NCBI GenBank assembly: GCA_030063045.1
Contig: JAQSEB010000144.1
Location: 186,001-250,000 of the forward strand
Source of the DNA: Pratylenchus scribneri
Taxonomy: Eukaryota > Nematoda > Chromadorea > Rhabditida > Pratylenchidae
DNA length: 64,000 nucleotides
Direction: 5' to 3'
Each line of letters starts with the position of its first letter. The stretch's first letter is position 1. Position numbers and translations under genes: made by a program. Shown here piece by piece: positions 50,512 to 62,796 of the stretch. Under the pieces are notes generated by a model, which searched no databases, was not told the DNA's origin, and saw only the letters and a program-made list of their open reading frames with translations.

Positions 50512-51457
50512 CTATAAAAAAATTAGAATCGAATGATGCCAATAATCTATTGTTTAGAAAAATCTGAATTTCTTGAAAATAGCCCCAAACATAGAAAATT
50601 GAAATCGAATTTTCATTCACTAAATTCATTCAAATTTAGTAAAAATATTTTGTTGAATTATTAATTTACATAAAGAAATTTTCTATCAAAAAATTAGAAT
50701 CGAATGATGACAATAATCTATTGTTTAGAAAAGTCGGAATTTCTTGAAAATCGTCCCAAACATAGAAAATTGATTACAAATTTTCATTCACTAGATTAAT
50801 TGAAATTTTTTAAAAATATTTTGTTGAATTATTAATTTACATAAAGAAATTTTCTATCAAAAAATTAGAATCGAATGATGCCAATAATCTATTGTTTAGA
50901 AAAATCTGAATTTCTTGAAAATAGCCCCAAACATAGAAAATTGAAATCGAATTTTCATTCACTAAATTCATTCAAATTTAGTAAAAATATTTTGTAGATT
51001 TATTAATTTACATAAAGAAATTTTTTATACTGAAATTAGAATCGAATGATGCCAATAATCTATTGTTTAGAAAAATCTGAATTTCTTGAAAATAGCCCCA
51101 AACATAGAAAATTGAAATCGAATTTTCATTCACTAAATTCATTCAAATTTAGTAAAAATATTTTGTAGATATATTAATTTACATAAAGAAATTTTATATA
51201 CTGAAATTAGAATCGAATGATGCCAATAATCTATTGTTTAGAAAAATCTGAATTTCTTGAAAATAGCCCCAAACATAGAAAATTGAAATCGAATTTTCAT
51301 TCACAAGATTCATTCAAATTTAGTAAAAATATTTTGTAGATTTATTAATTTACATAAAGAAATTTTCTATCAAAAAATTAGAATCGAATGATGCCAATAA
51401 TCTATTGTTTAGAAAAATCTGAATTTCTTGAAAATAGCCCCAAACATAGAAAATTGA
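50512..51457. repeat. Block L: E-type monomers, copy of block H
   Basis: This continues the copy of 31.3-32.3 kb, with one I-type monomer, TTTATACTG monomers and a CACAAGATTC monomer in the same order. Private changes are GATTAATTG (A50798) and TTTTATATACTG (A51196). The match ends at 51457/32304, where TTGATTAC replaces TTGAAATC. Confidence 0.85.
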
Positions 51458-53104
51458 TTACAAATTTTCATTTACTAGATTCATTGAAATTTTTTAAAAA
51501 TATTTAATAGACTTATTAATTTACATAAAGAAATTTTCTATCAAAAAATTAGAATCGAATGATGACAATAATCTATTGTTTAGAAAAGTCGGAATTTCTT
51601 GAAAATCGTCCCAAACATATAAAATTAAAATCGAATTTTCATTCACTAGATTCATTGAAATTTTTTAAAAATATTTTGTTGAATTATTAATTTACATAAA
51701 GAAATTTTCTATCAAAAAATTAGAATCGAATGATGACAATAATCTATTGTTTAGAAAAGTCGGAATTTCTTGAAAATCGTCCCAAACATAGAAAATTGAT
51801 TACAAATTTTCATTCACTAGATTCATTGAAATTTTTTAAAAATATTTTGTTGAATTATTAATTTACATAAAGAAATTTTCTATCGAGAAATTAGAATCGA
51901 ATGATGCCAATAATCTATTGTTTAGAAAAATCTGAATTTCTTGAAAATAGCCCCAAACATAGAAAATTGAAATCGAATTTTCATTCACAAGATTCATTCA
52001 AATTTAGTAAAAATATTTTGTAGATTTATTAATTTACATAAAGAAATTTTCTATCAAAAAATTAGAATCGAATGATGACAATAATCTATTGTTTAGAAAA
52101 GTCGGAATTTCTTGAAAATCGTCCCAAACATAGAAAATTGATTACAAATTTTCATTCACTAGATTCATTGAAATTTTTTAAAAATATTTAATAGACTTAT
52201 TAATTTACATAAAGAAATTTTCTATCAAAAAATTAGAATCGAATGATGACAATAATCTATTGTTTAGAAAAGTCGGAATTTCTTGAAAATCGTCCCAAAC
52301 ATATAAAATTAAAATCGAATTTTCATTCACTAGATTCATTGAAATTTTTTAAAAATATTTAATAGACTTATTAATTTACATAAAGAAATTTTCTATCAAA
52401 AAATTAGAATCGAATGATGACAATAATCTATTGTTTAGAAAAGTCGGAATTTCTTGAAAATCGTCCCAAACATAGAAAATTGATTACAAATTTTCATTCA
52501 CTAGATTCATTGAAATTTTTTAAAAATATTTAATAGACTTATTAATTTACATAAAGAAATTTTCTATCAAAAAATTAGAATCGAATGATGACAATAATCT
52601 ATTGTTTAGAAAAGTCGGAATTTTTTGAAAATCGTCCCAAACATATAAAATTAAAATCGAATTTTCATTCACTAGATTCATTGAAATTTTTTAAAAATAT
52701 TTAATAGACTTATTAATTTACATAAAGAAATTTTCTATCAAAAAATTAGAATCGAATGATGACAATAATCTATTGTTTAGAAAAGTCGGAATTTTTTGAA
52801 AATCGTCCCAAACATATAAAATTAAAATCGAATTTTCATTCACTAGATTCATTGAAATTTTTTAAAAATATTTAATAGACTTATTAATTTACATAAAGAA
52901 ATTTTCTATCAAAAAATTAGAATCGAATGATGACAATAATCTATTGTTTAGAAAAGTCGGAATTTCTTGAAAATAGCCCCAAACATTGAAAATTGATTAC
53001 AAATTTTCATTCACTAGATTCATTGAAATTTTTTAAAAATATTTAATAGACTTATTAATTTACATAAAGAAATTTTCTATCGAGAAATTAGAATCGAATG
53101 ATGC
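51458..53104. repeat. Block M: mixed monomers with TTTAATAGAC tails
   Basis: D-type tails return here, 28 kb from block D, but are attached mostly to CTATCAAA/GATGAC left halves and CATATAAAATTAAAATCG or TTGATTACAAA middles. Only one copy (near 52980) has the CATTGAAAATTG middle typical of block D. The M monomers are therefore a different combination of the same modules. Confidence 0.87.
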
Positions 53105-56100
53105 CAATAATCTATTGTTTAGAAAAGTCGGAATTTCTTGAAAATCGTCCCAAACATAGAAAATTGATTACAAATTTTCATTCACTAGATTCATTGAAAT
53201 TTTTTAAAAATATTTTGTTGAATTATTAATTTACATAAAGAAATTTTCTATCAAAAAATTAGAATCGAATGATGACAATAATCTATTGTTTAGAAAAGTC
53301 GGAATTTCTTGAAAATCGTCCCAAACATAGAAAATTGATTACAAATTTTCATTCACTAGATTCTTTGAAATTTTTTAAAAATATTTTGTTGAATTATTAA
53401 TTTACATAAAGAAATTTTCTATCAAAAAATTAGAATCGAATGATGACAATAATCTATTGTTTAGAAAAGTCGGAATTTCTTGAAAATCGTCCCAAACATA
53501 GAAAATTGATTACAAATTTTCATTCACTAGATTCATTGAAATTTTTTAAAAATATTTTGTTGAATTATTAATTTACATAAAGAAATTTTCTATCAAAAAA
53601 TTAGAATCGAATGATGCCAATAGTCTATTGTTTAGAAAAGTCGGAATTTCTTGAAAATCGTCCCAAACATAGAAAATTGATTACAAATTTTCATTCACTA
53701 GATTCATTGAAATTTTTTAAAAATATTTTGTTGAATTATTAATTTACATAAAGAAATTTTCTATCAAAAAATTAGAATCGAATGATGACAATAATCTATT
53801 GTTTAGAAAAATCGGAATTTCTTGAAAATCGTCCCAAACATAGAAAATTGATTACAAATTTTCATTCACTAGATTCATTGAAATTTTTTAAAAATATTTT
53901 GTTGAATTATTAATTTACATAAAGAAATTTTCTATCGAGAAATTAGAATCGAATGATGCCAATAATCTATTGTTTAGAAAAGTCGGAATTTTTTGAAAAT
54001 CGTCCCAAACATATAAAATTAAAATCGAATTTTCATTCACTAGATTCATTGAAATTTTTTAAAAATATTTTGTTGAATTATTAATTTACATAAAGAAATT
54101 TTCTATCAAAAAATTAGAATCGAATGATGCCAATAATCTATTGTTTAGAAAAGTCGGAATTTCTTGAAAATCGTCCCAAACATAGAAAATTGATTACAAA
54201 TTTTCATTCACTAGATTCATTGAAATTTTTTAAAAATATTTTGTTGAATTATTAATTTACATAAAGAAATTTTCTATCAAAAAATTAGAATCGAATGATG
54301 ACAATAATCTATTGTTTAGAAAAGTCGGAATTTCTTGAAAATCGTCCCAAACATAGAAAATTGATTACAAATTTTCATTCACTAGATTCATTGAAATTTT
54401 TTAAAAATATTTTGTTGAATTATTAATTTACATAAAGAAATTTTCTATCGAGAAATTAGAATCGAATGATGACAATAATCTATTGTTTAGAAAAGTCGGA
54501 ATTTCTTGAAAATCGTCCCAAACATAGAAAATTGATTACAAATTTTCATTCACTAGATTCATTGAAATTTTTTAAAAATATTTTGTTGAATTATTAATTT
54601 ACATAAAGAAATTTTCTATCAAAAAATTAGAATCGAATGATGACAATAATCTATTGTTTAGAAAAGTCGGAATTTCTTGAAAATCGTCCCAAACATAGAA
54701 AATTGATTACAAATTTTCATTCACTAGATTCATTGAAATTTTTTAAAAATATTTTGTTGAATTATTAATTTACATAAAGAAATTTTCTATCGAGAAATTA
54801 GAATCGAATGATGACAATAATCTATTGTTTAGAAAAGTCGGAATTTCTTGAAAATCGTCCCAAACATAGAAAATTGATTACAAATTTTCATTCACTAGAT
54901 TCATTGAAATTTTTTAAAAATATTTTGTTGAATTATTAATTTACATAAAGAAATTTTCTATCGAGAAATTAGAATCGAATGATGCCAATAATCTATTGTT
55001 TAGAAAAGTCGGAATTTTTTGAAAATCGTCCCAAACATATAAAATTAAAATCGAATTTTCATTCACTAGATTCATTGAAATTTTTTAAAAATATTTTGTT
55101 GAATTATTAATTTACATAAAGAAATTTTCTATCAAAAAATTAGAATCGAATGATGACAATAATCTATTGTTTAGAAAAGTCGGAATTTCTTGAAAATCGT
55201 CCCAAACATAGAAAATTGATTACAAATTTTCATTCATAGATTCATTGAAATTTTTTAAAAATATTTTGTTGAATTATTAATTTACATAAAGAAATTTTCT
55301 ATCAAAAAATTAGAATCGAATGATGACAATAATCTATTGTTTAGAAAAGTCGGAATTTCTTGAAAATCGTCCCAAACATAGAAAATTGATTACAAATTTT
55401 CATTCACTAGATTCATTGAAATTTTTAAAAATATTTTGTTGAATTATTAATTTACATAAAGAAATTTTCTATCAAAAAATTAGAATCGAATGATGACAAT
55501 AATCTATTGTTTAGAAAAGTCGGAATTTCTTGAAAATCGTCCCAAACATAGAAAATTGATTACAAATTTTCATTCACTAGATTCATTGAAATTTTTTAAA
55601 AATATTTTGTTGAATTATTAATTTACATAAAGAAATTTTCTATCAAAAAATTAGAATCGAATGATGACAATAATCTATTGTTTAGAAAAGTCGGAATTTC
55701 TTGAAAATCGTCCCAAACATAGAAAATTGATTACAAATTTTCATTCACTAGATTCATTGAAATTTTTTAAAAATATTTTGTTGAATTATTAATTTACATA
55801 AAGAAATTTTCTATCGAGAAATTAGAATCGAATGATGACAATAATCTATTGTTTAGAAAAGTCGGAATTTCTTGAAAATCGTCCCAAACATAGAAAATTG
55901 ATTACAAATTTTCATTCACTAGATTCATTGAAATTTTTTAAAAATATTTTGTTGAATTATTAATTTACATAAAGAAATTTTCTATCGAGAAATTAGAATC
56001 GAATGATGACAATAATCTATTGTTTAGAAAAGTCGGAATTTCTTGAAAATCGTCCCAAACATAGAAAATTGATTACAAATTTTCATTCACTAGATTCATT

Positions 56101-56640
56101 GAAATTTTTTAAAAATATTTTGTTGAATTATTAATTTACATAAAGAAATTTTCTATCAAAAAATTAGAATCGAATGATGACAATAATCTATTGTTTAGAA
56201 AAGTCGGAATTTCTTGAAAATCGTCCCAAACATAGAAAATTGATTACAAATTTTCATTCACTAGATTCATTGAAATTTTTTAAAAATATTTTGTTGAATT
56301 ATTAATTTACATAAAGAAATTTTCTATCAAAAAATTAGAATCGAATGATGACAATAATCTATTGTTTAGAAAAGTCGGAATTTCTTGAAAATCGTCCCAA
56401 ACATAGAAAATTGATTACAAATTTTCATTCACTAGATTCATTGAAATTTTTTAAAAATATTTTGTTGAATTATTAATTTACATAAAGAAATTTTCTATCA
56501 AAAAATTAGAATCGAATGATGACAATAATCTATTGTTTAGAAAAGTCGGAATTTCTTGAAAATCGTCCCAAACATAGAAAATTGATTACAAATTTTCATT
56601 CACTAGATTCATTGAAATTTTTTAAAAATATTTTGTTGAA

Positions 56641-58692
56641 TTATTAATTTACAGAAAGAAATTTTCTATCAAAAAATTAGAATCGAATGATGACAATAAT
56701 CTATTGTTTAGAAAAGTCGGAATTTCTTGAAAATCGTCCCAAACATAGAAAATTGATTACAAATTTTCATTCACTAGATTCATTGAAATTTTTTAAAAAT
56801 ATTTTGTTGAATTATTAATTTACATAAAGAAATTTTCTATCAAAAAATTAGAATCGAATGATGCCAATAATCTATTGTTTAGAAAAGTCGGAATTTCTTG
56901 AAAATCGTCCCAAACATAGAAAATTGATTACAAATTTTCATTCACTAGATTCATTGAAATTTTTTAAAAATATTTTGTTGAATTATTAATTTACATAAAG
57001 AAATTTTCTATCAAAAAATTAGAATCGAATGATGCCAATAATCTATTGTTTAGAAAAGTCGGAATTTCTTGAAAATCGTCCCAAACATAGAAAATTGATT
57101 ACAAATTTTCATTCACTAGATTCATTGAAATTTTTTAAAAATATTTTGTTGAATTATTAATTTACATAAAGAAATTTTCTATCAAAAAATTAGAATCGAA
57201 TGATGACAATAATCTATTGTTTAGAAAAGTCGGAATTTCTTGAAAATCGTCCCAAACCTAGAAAATTGATTGCAAATTTTCATTCACTAGATTCATTGAA
57301 ATTTTTTAAAAATATTTTGTTGAATTATTAATTTACATAAAGAAATTTTCTATCGAGAAATTAGAATCGAATGATGCCAATAATCTATTGTTTAGAAAAG
57401 TCGGAATTTCTTGAAAATCGTCCCAAACCTAGAAAATTGATTGCAAATTTTCATTCACTAGATTCATTGAAATTTTTTAAAAATATTTTGTTGAATTATT
57501 AATTTACATAAAGAAATTTTCTATCGAGAAATTAGAATCGAATGATGCCAATAATCTATTGTTTAGAAAAGTCGGAATTTCTTGAAAATCGTCCCAAACC
57601 TAGAAAATTGATTGCAAATTTTCATTCACTAGATTCATTGAAATTTTTTAAAAATATTTTGTTGAATTATTAATTTACATAAAGAAATTTTCTATCGAGA
57701 AATTAGAATCGAATGATGACAATAATCTATTGTTTAGAAAAGTCGGAATTTCTTGAAAATCGTCCCAAACCTAGAAAATTGATTGCAAATTTTCATTCAC
57801 TAGATTCATTGAAATTTTTTAAAAATATTTTGTTGAATTATTAATTTACATAAAGAAATTTTCTATCGAGAAATTAGAATCGAATGATGCCAATAATCTA
57901 TTGTTTAGAAAAGTCGGAATTTCTTGAAAATCGTCCCAAACCTAGAAAATTGATTGCAAATTTTCATTCAATAGATTCATTGAAATTTTTTAAAAATATT
58001 TTGTTGAATTATTAATTTACATAAAGAAATTTTCTATCAAAAAATTAGAATCGAATGATGCCAATAATCTATTGTTTAGAAAAGTCGGAATTTCTTGAAA
58101 ATCGTCCCAAACATAGAAAATTGATTACAAATTTTCATTCACTAGATTCATTGAAATTTTTTAAAAATATTTTGTTGAATTATTAATTTACATAAAGAAA
58201 TTTTCTATCAAAAAATTAGAATCGAATGATGACAATAATCTATTGTTTAGAAAAGTCGGAATTTCTTGAAAATCGTCCCAAACATAGAAAATTGATTACA
58301 AATTTTCATTCACTAGATTCATTGAAATTTTTTAAAAATATTTTGTTGAATTATTAATTTACATAAAGAAATTTTCTATCAAAAAATTAGAATCGAATGA
58401 TGACAATAATCTATTGTTTAGAAAAGTCGGAATTTCTTGAAAATCGTCCCAAACATAGAAAATTGATTACAAATTTTCATTCACTAGATTCATTGAAATT
58501 TTTTAAAAATATTTTGTTGAATTATTAATTTACATAAAGAAATTTTCTATCAAAAAATTAGAATCGAATGATGACAATAATCTATTGTTTAGAAAAGTCG
58601 GAATTTCTTGAAAATCGTCCCAAACATAGAAAATTGATTACAAATTTTCATTCACTAGATTCATTGAAATTTTTTAAAAATATTTTGTTGAA
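56641..58692. repeat. 2,052-bp 12-monomer unit in block N
   Basis: The unit starts with a monomer carrying TACAGAAAG in place of the otherwise invariant TACATAAAG. It is followed by two CAAA/GATGCC copies, the five-monomer CCTAG cassette and four I-type copies. The same TACAGAAAG marker opens at 58703 (2,052 bp on) and 59900 (another 1,197 bp). The second unit, 58693-59889, is a 7-monomer form that lost three cassette monomers and two I-type ones. Confidence 0.85.
57154..58008. repeat. 855-bp CCTAG cassette, copy 1
   Basis: Five monomers carry CCTAG with TTGATTGCAAA. In order they are CAAA/GATGAC, CGAG/GATGCC, CGAG/GATGCC, CGAG/GATGAC and CGAG/GATGCC, the last with CAATAGATTC for CACTAGATTC. 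Full copies recur at 60403-61257 and 61942-62796. Two-monomer remnants lie at 59206-59547 and 61600-61941. Confidence 0.85.
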
Positions 58693-60402
58693 TTATTAAT
58701 TTACAGAAAGAAATTTTCTATCAAAAAATTAGAATCGAATGATGACAATAATCTATTGTTTAGAAAAGTCGGAATTTCTTGAAAATCGTCCCAAACATAG
58801 AAAATTGATTACAAATTTTCATTCACTAGATTCATTGAAATTTTTTAAAAATATTTTGTTGAATTATTAATTTACATAAAGAAATTTTCTATCAAAAAAT
58901 TAGAATCGAATGATGCCAATAATCTATTGTTTAGAAAAGTCGGAATTTCTTGAAAATCGTCCCAAACATAGAAAATTGATTACAAATTTTCATTCACTAG
59001 ATTCATTGAAATTTTTTAAAAATATTTTGTTGAATTATTAATTTACATAAAGAAATTTTCTATCAAAAAATTAGAATCGAATGATGCCAATAATCTATTG
59101 TTTAGAAAAGTCGGAATTTCTTGAAAATCGTCCCAAACATAGAAAATTGATTACAAATTTTCATTCACTAGATTCATTGAAATTTTTTAAAAATATTTTG
59201 TTGAATTATTAATTTACATAAAGAAATTTTCTATCAAAAAATTAGAATCGAATGATGACAATAATCTATTGTTTAGAAAAGTCGGAATTTCTTGAAAATC
59301 GTCCCAAACCTAGAAAATTGATTGCAAATTTTCATTCACTAGATTCATTGAAATTTTTTAAAAATATTTTGTTGAATTATTAATTTACATAAAGAAATTT
59401 TCTATCGAGAAATTAGAATCGAATGATGCCAATAATCTATTGTTTAGAAAAGTCGGAATTTCTTGAAAATCGTCCCAAACCTAGAAAATTGATTGCAAAT
59501 TTTCATTCACTAGATTCATTGAAATTTTTTAAAAATATTTTGTTGAATTATTAATTTACATAAAGAAATTTTCTATCAAAAAATTAGAATCGAATGATGA
59601 CAATAATCTATTGTTTAGAAAAGTCGGAATTTCTTGAAAATCGTCCCAAACATAGAAAATTGATTACAAATTTTCATTCACTAGATTCATTGAAATTTTT
59701 TAAAAATATTTTGTTGAATTATTAATTTACATAAAGAAATTTTCTATCAAAAAATTAGAATCGAATGATGACAATAATCTATTGTTTAGAAAAGTCGGAA
59801 TTTCTTGAAAATCGTCCCAAACATAGAAAATTGATTACAAATTTTCATTCACTAGATTCATTGAAATTTTTTAAAAATATTTTGTTGAATTATTAATTTA
59901 CAGAAAGAAATTTTCTATCAAAAAATTAGAATCGAATGATGACAATAATCTATTGTTTAGAAAAGTCGGAATTTCTTGAAAATCGTCCCAAACATAGAAA
60001 ATTGATTACAAATTTTCATTCACTAGATTCATTGAAATTTTTTAAAAATATTTTGTTGAATTATTAATTTACATAAAGAAATTTTCTATCAAAAAATTAG
60101 AATCGAATGATGCCAATAATCTATTGTTTAGAAAAGTCGGAATTTCTTGAAAATCGTCCCAAACATAGAAAATTGATTACAAATTTTCATTCACTAGATT
60201 CATTGAAATTTTTTAAAAATATTTTGTTGAATTATTAATTTACATAAAGAAATTTTCTATCAAAAAATTAGAATCGAATGATGCCAATAATCTATTGTTT
60301 AGAAAAGTCGGAATTTCTTGAAAATCGTCCCAAACATAGAAAATTGATTACAAATTTTCATTCACTAGATTCATTGAAATTTTTTAAAAATATTTTGTTG
60401 AA

Positions 60403-61257
60403 TTATTAATTTACATAAAGAAATTTTCTATCAAAAAATTAGAATCGAATGATGACAATAATCTATTGTTTAGAAAAGTCGGAATTTCTTGAAAATCGTC
60501 CCAAACCTAGAAAATTGATTGCAAATTTTCATTCACTAGATTCATTGAAATTTTTTAAAAATATTTTGTTGAATTATTAATTTACATAAAGAAATTTTCT
60601 ATCGAGAAATTAGAATCGAATGATGCCAATAATCTATTGTTTAGAAAAGTCGGAATTTCTTGAAAATCGTCCCAAACCTAGAAAATTGATTGCAAATTTT
60701 CATTCACTAGATTCATTGAAATTTTTTAAAAATATTTTGTTGAATTATTAATTTACATAAAGAAATTTTCTATCGAGAAATTAGAATCGAATGATGCCAA
60801 TAATCTATTGTTTAGAAAAGTCGGAATTTCTTGAAAATCGTCCCAAACCTAGAAAATTGATTGCAAATTTTCATTCACTAGATTCATTGAAATTTTTTAA
60901 AAATATTTTGTTGAATTATTAATTTACATAAAGAAATTTTCTATCGAGAAATTAGAATCGAATGATGACAATAATCTATTGTTTAGAAAAGTCGGAATTT
61001 CTTGAAAATCGTCCCAAACCTAGAAAATTGATTGCAAATTTTCATTCACTAGATTCATTGAAATTTTTTAAAAATATTTTGTTGAATTATTAATTTACAT
61101 AAAGAAATTTTCTATCGAGAAATTAGAATCGAATGATGCCAATAATCTATTGTTTAGAAAAGTCGGAATTTCTTGAAAATCGTCCCAAACCTAGAAAATT
61201 GATTGCAAATTTTCATTCAATAGATTCATTGAAATTTTTTAAAAATATTTTGTTGAA
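60403..61257. repeat. 855-bp CCTAG cassette, copy 2
   Basis: Same five-monomer order as copy 1, at an offset of 3,249 bp (19 monomers), ending in the same CAATAGATTC variant. Copy 3 follows 1,539 bp (9 monomers) later. Confidence 0.85.
60574..60744. repeat. Reference 171-bp monomer of the CCTAG subtype
   Basis: This is a representative copy with CTATCGAG, GATGCC, TTTAGAAAAGTCGG, AATCGTCCC, CCTAGAAAATTGATTGC and a TTGTTGAA tail. Only two bases separate its middle from the common type I. Confidence 0.88.
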
Positions 61258-61941
61258 TTATTAATTTACATAAAGAAATTTTCTATCAAAAAATTAGAAT
61301 CGAATGATGCCAATAATCTATTGTTTAGAAAAGTCGGAATTTCTTGAAAATCGTCCCAAACATAGAAAATTGATTACAAATTTTAATTCACTAGATTCAT
61401 TGAAATTTTTTAAAAATATTTTGTTGAATTATTAATTTACATAAAGAAATTTTCTATCAAAAAATTAGAATCGAATGATGCCAATAATCTATTGTTTAGA
61501 AAAGTCGGAATTTCTTGAAAATCGTCCCAAACATAGAAAATTGATTACAAATTTTCATTCACTAGATTCATTGAAATTTTTTAAAAATATTTTGTTGAAT
61601 TATTAATTTACATAAAGAAATTTTCTATCAAAAAATTAGAATCGAATGATGACAATAATCTATTGTTTAGAAAAGTCGGAATTTCTTGAAAATCGTCCCA
61701 AACCTAGAAAATTGATTGCAAATTTTCATTCACTAGATTCATTGAAATTTTTTAAAAATATTTTGTTGAATTATTAATTTACATAAAGAAATTTTCTATC
61801 GAGAAATTAGAATCGAATGATGCCAATAATCTATTGTTTAGAAAAGTCGGAATTTCTTGAAAATCGTCCCAAACCTAGAAAATTGATTGCAAATTTTCAT
61901 TCACTAGATTCATTGAAATTTTTTAAAAATATTTTGTTGAA

Positions 61942-62796
61942 TTATTAATTTACATAAAGAAATTTTCTATCAAAAAATTAGAATCGAATGATGACAATAA
62001 TCTATTGTTTAGAAAAGTCGGAATTTCTTGAAAATCGTCCCAAACCTAGAAAATTGATTGCAAATTTTCATTCACTAGATTCATTGAAATTTTTTAAAAA
62101 TATTTTGTTGAATTATTAATTTACATAAAGAAATTTTCTATCGAGAAATTAGAATCGAATGATGCCAATAATCTATTGTTTAGAAAAGTCGGAATTTCTT
62201 GAAAATCGTCCCAAACCTAGAAAATTGATTGCAAATTTTCATTCACTAGATTCATTGAAATTTTTTAAAAATATTTTGTTGAATTATTAATTTACATAAA
62301 GAAATTTTCTATCGAGAAATTAGAATCGAATGATGCCAATAATCTATTGTTTAGAAAAGTCGGAATTTCTTGAAAATCGTCCCAAACCTAGAAAATTGAT
62401 TGCAAATTTTCATTCACTAGATTCATTGAAATTTTTTAAAAATATTTTGTTGAATTATTAATTTACATAAAGAAATTTTCTATCGAGAAATTAGAATCGA
62501 ATGATGACAATAATCTATTGTTTAGAAAAGTCGGAATTTCTTGAAAATCGTCCCAAACCTAGAAAATTGATTGCAAATTTTCATTCACTAGATTCATTGA
62601 AATTTTTTAAAAATATTTTGTTGAATTATTAATTTACATAAAGAAATTTTCTATCGAGAAATTAGAATCGAATGATGCCAATAATCTATTGTTTAGAAAA
62701 GTCGGAATTTCTTGAAAATCGTCCCAAACCTAGAAAATTGATTGCAAATTTTCATTCAATAGATTCATTGAAATTTTTTAAAAATATTTTGTTGAA
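61942..62796. repeat. 855-bp CCTAG cassette, copy 3
   Basis: Same order and CAATAGATTC ending. It is directly preceded by a two-monomer remnant (61600-61941). Two single CCTAG monomers follow further on, at 63310-63480 (with GAATTAGTTGAAAATCG) and 63823-63993, both on CAAA/GATGCC left halves. Confidence 0.85.
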
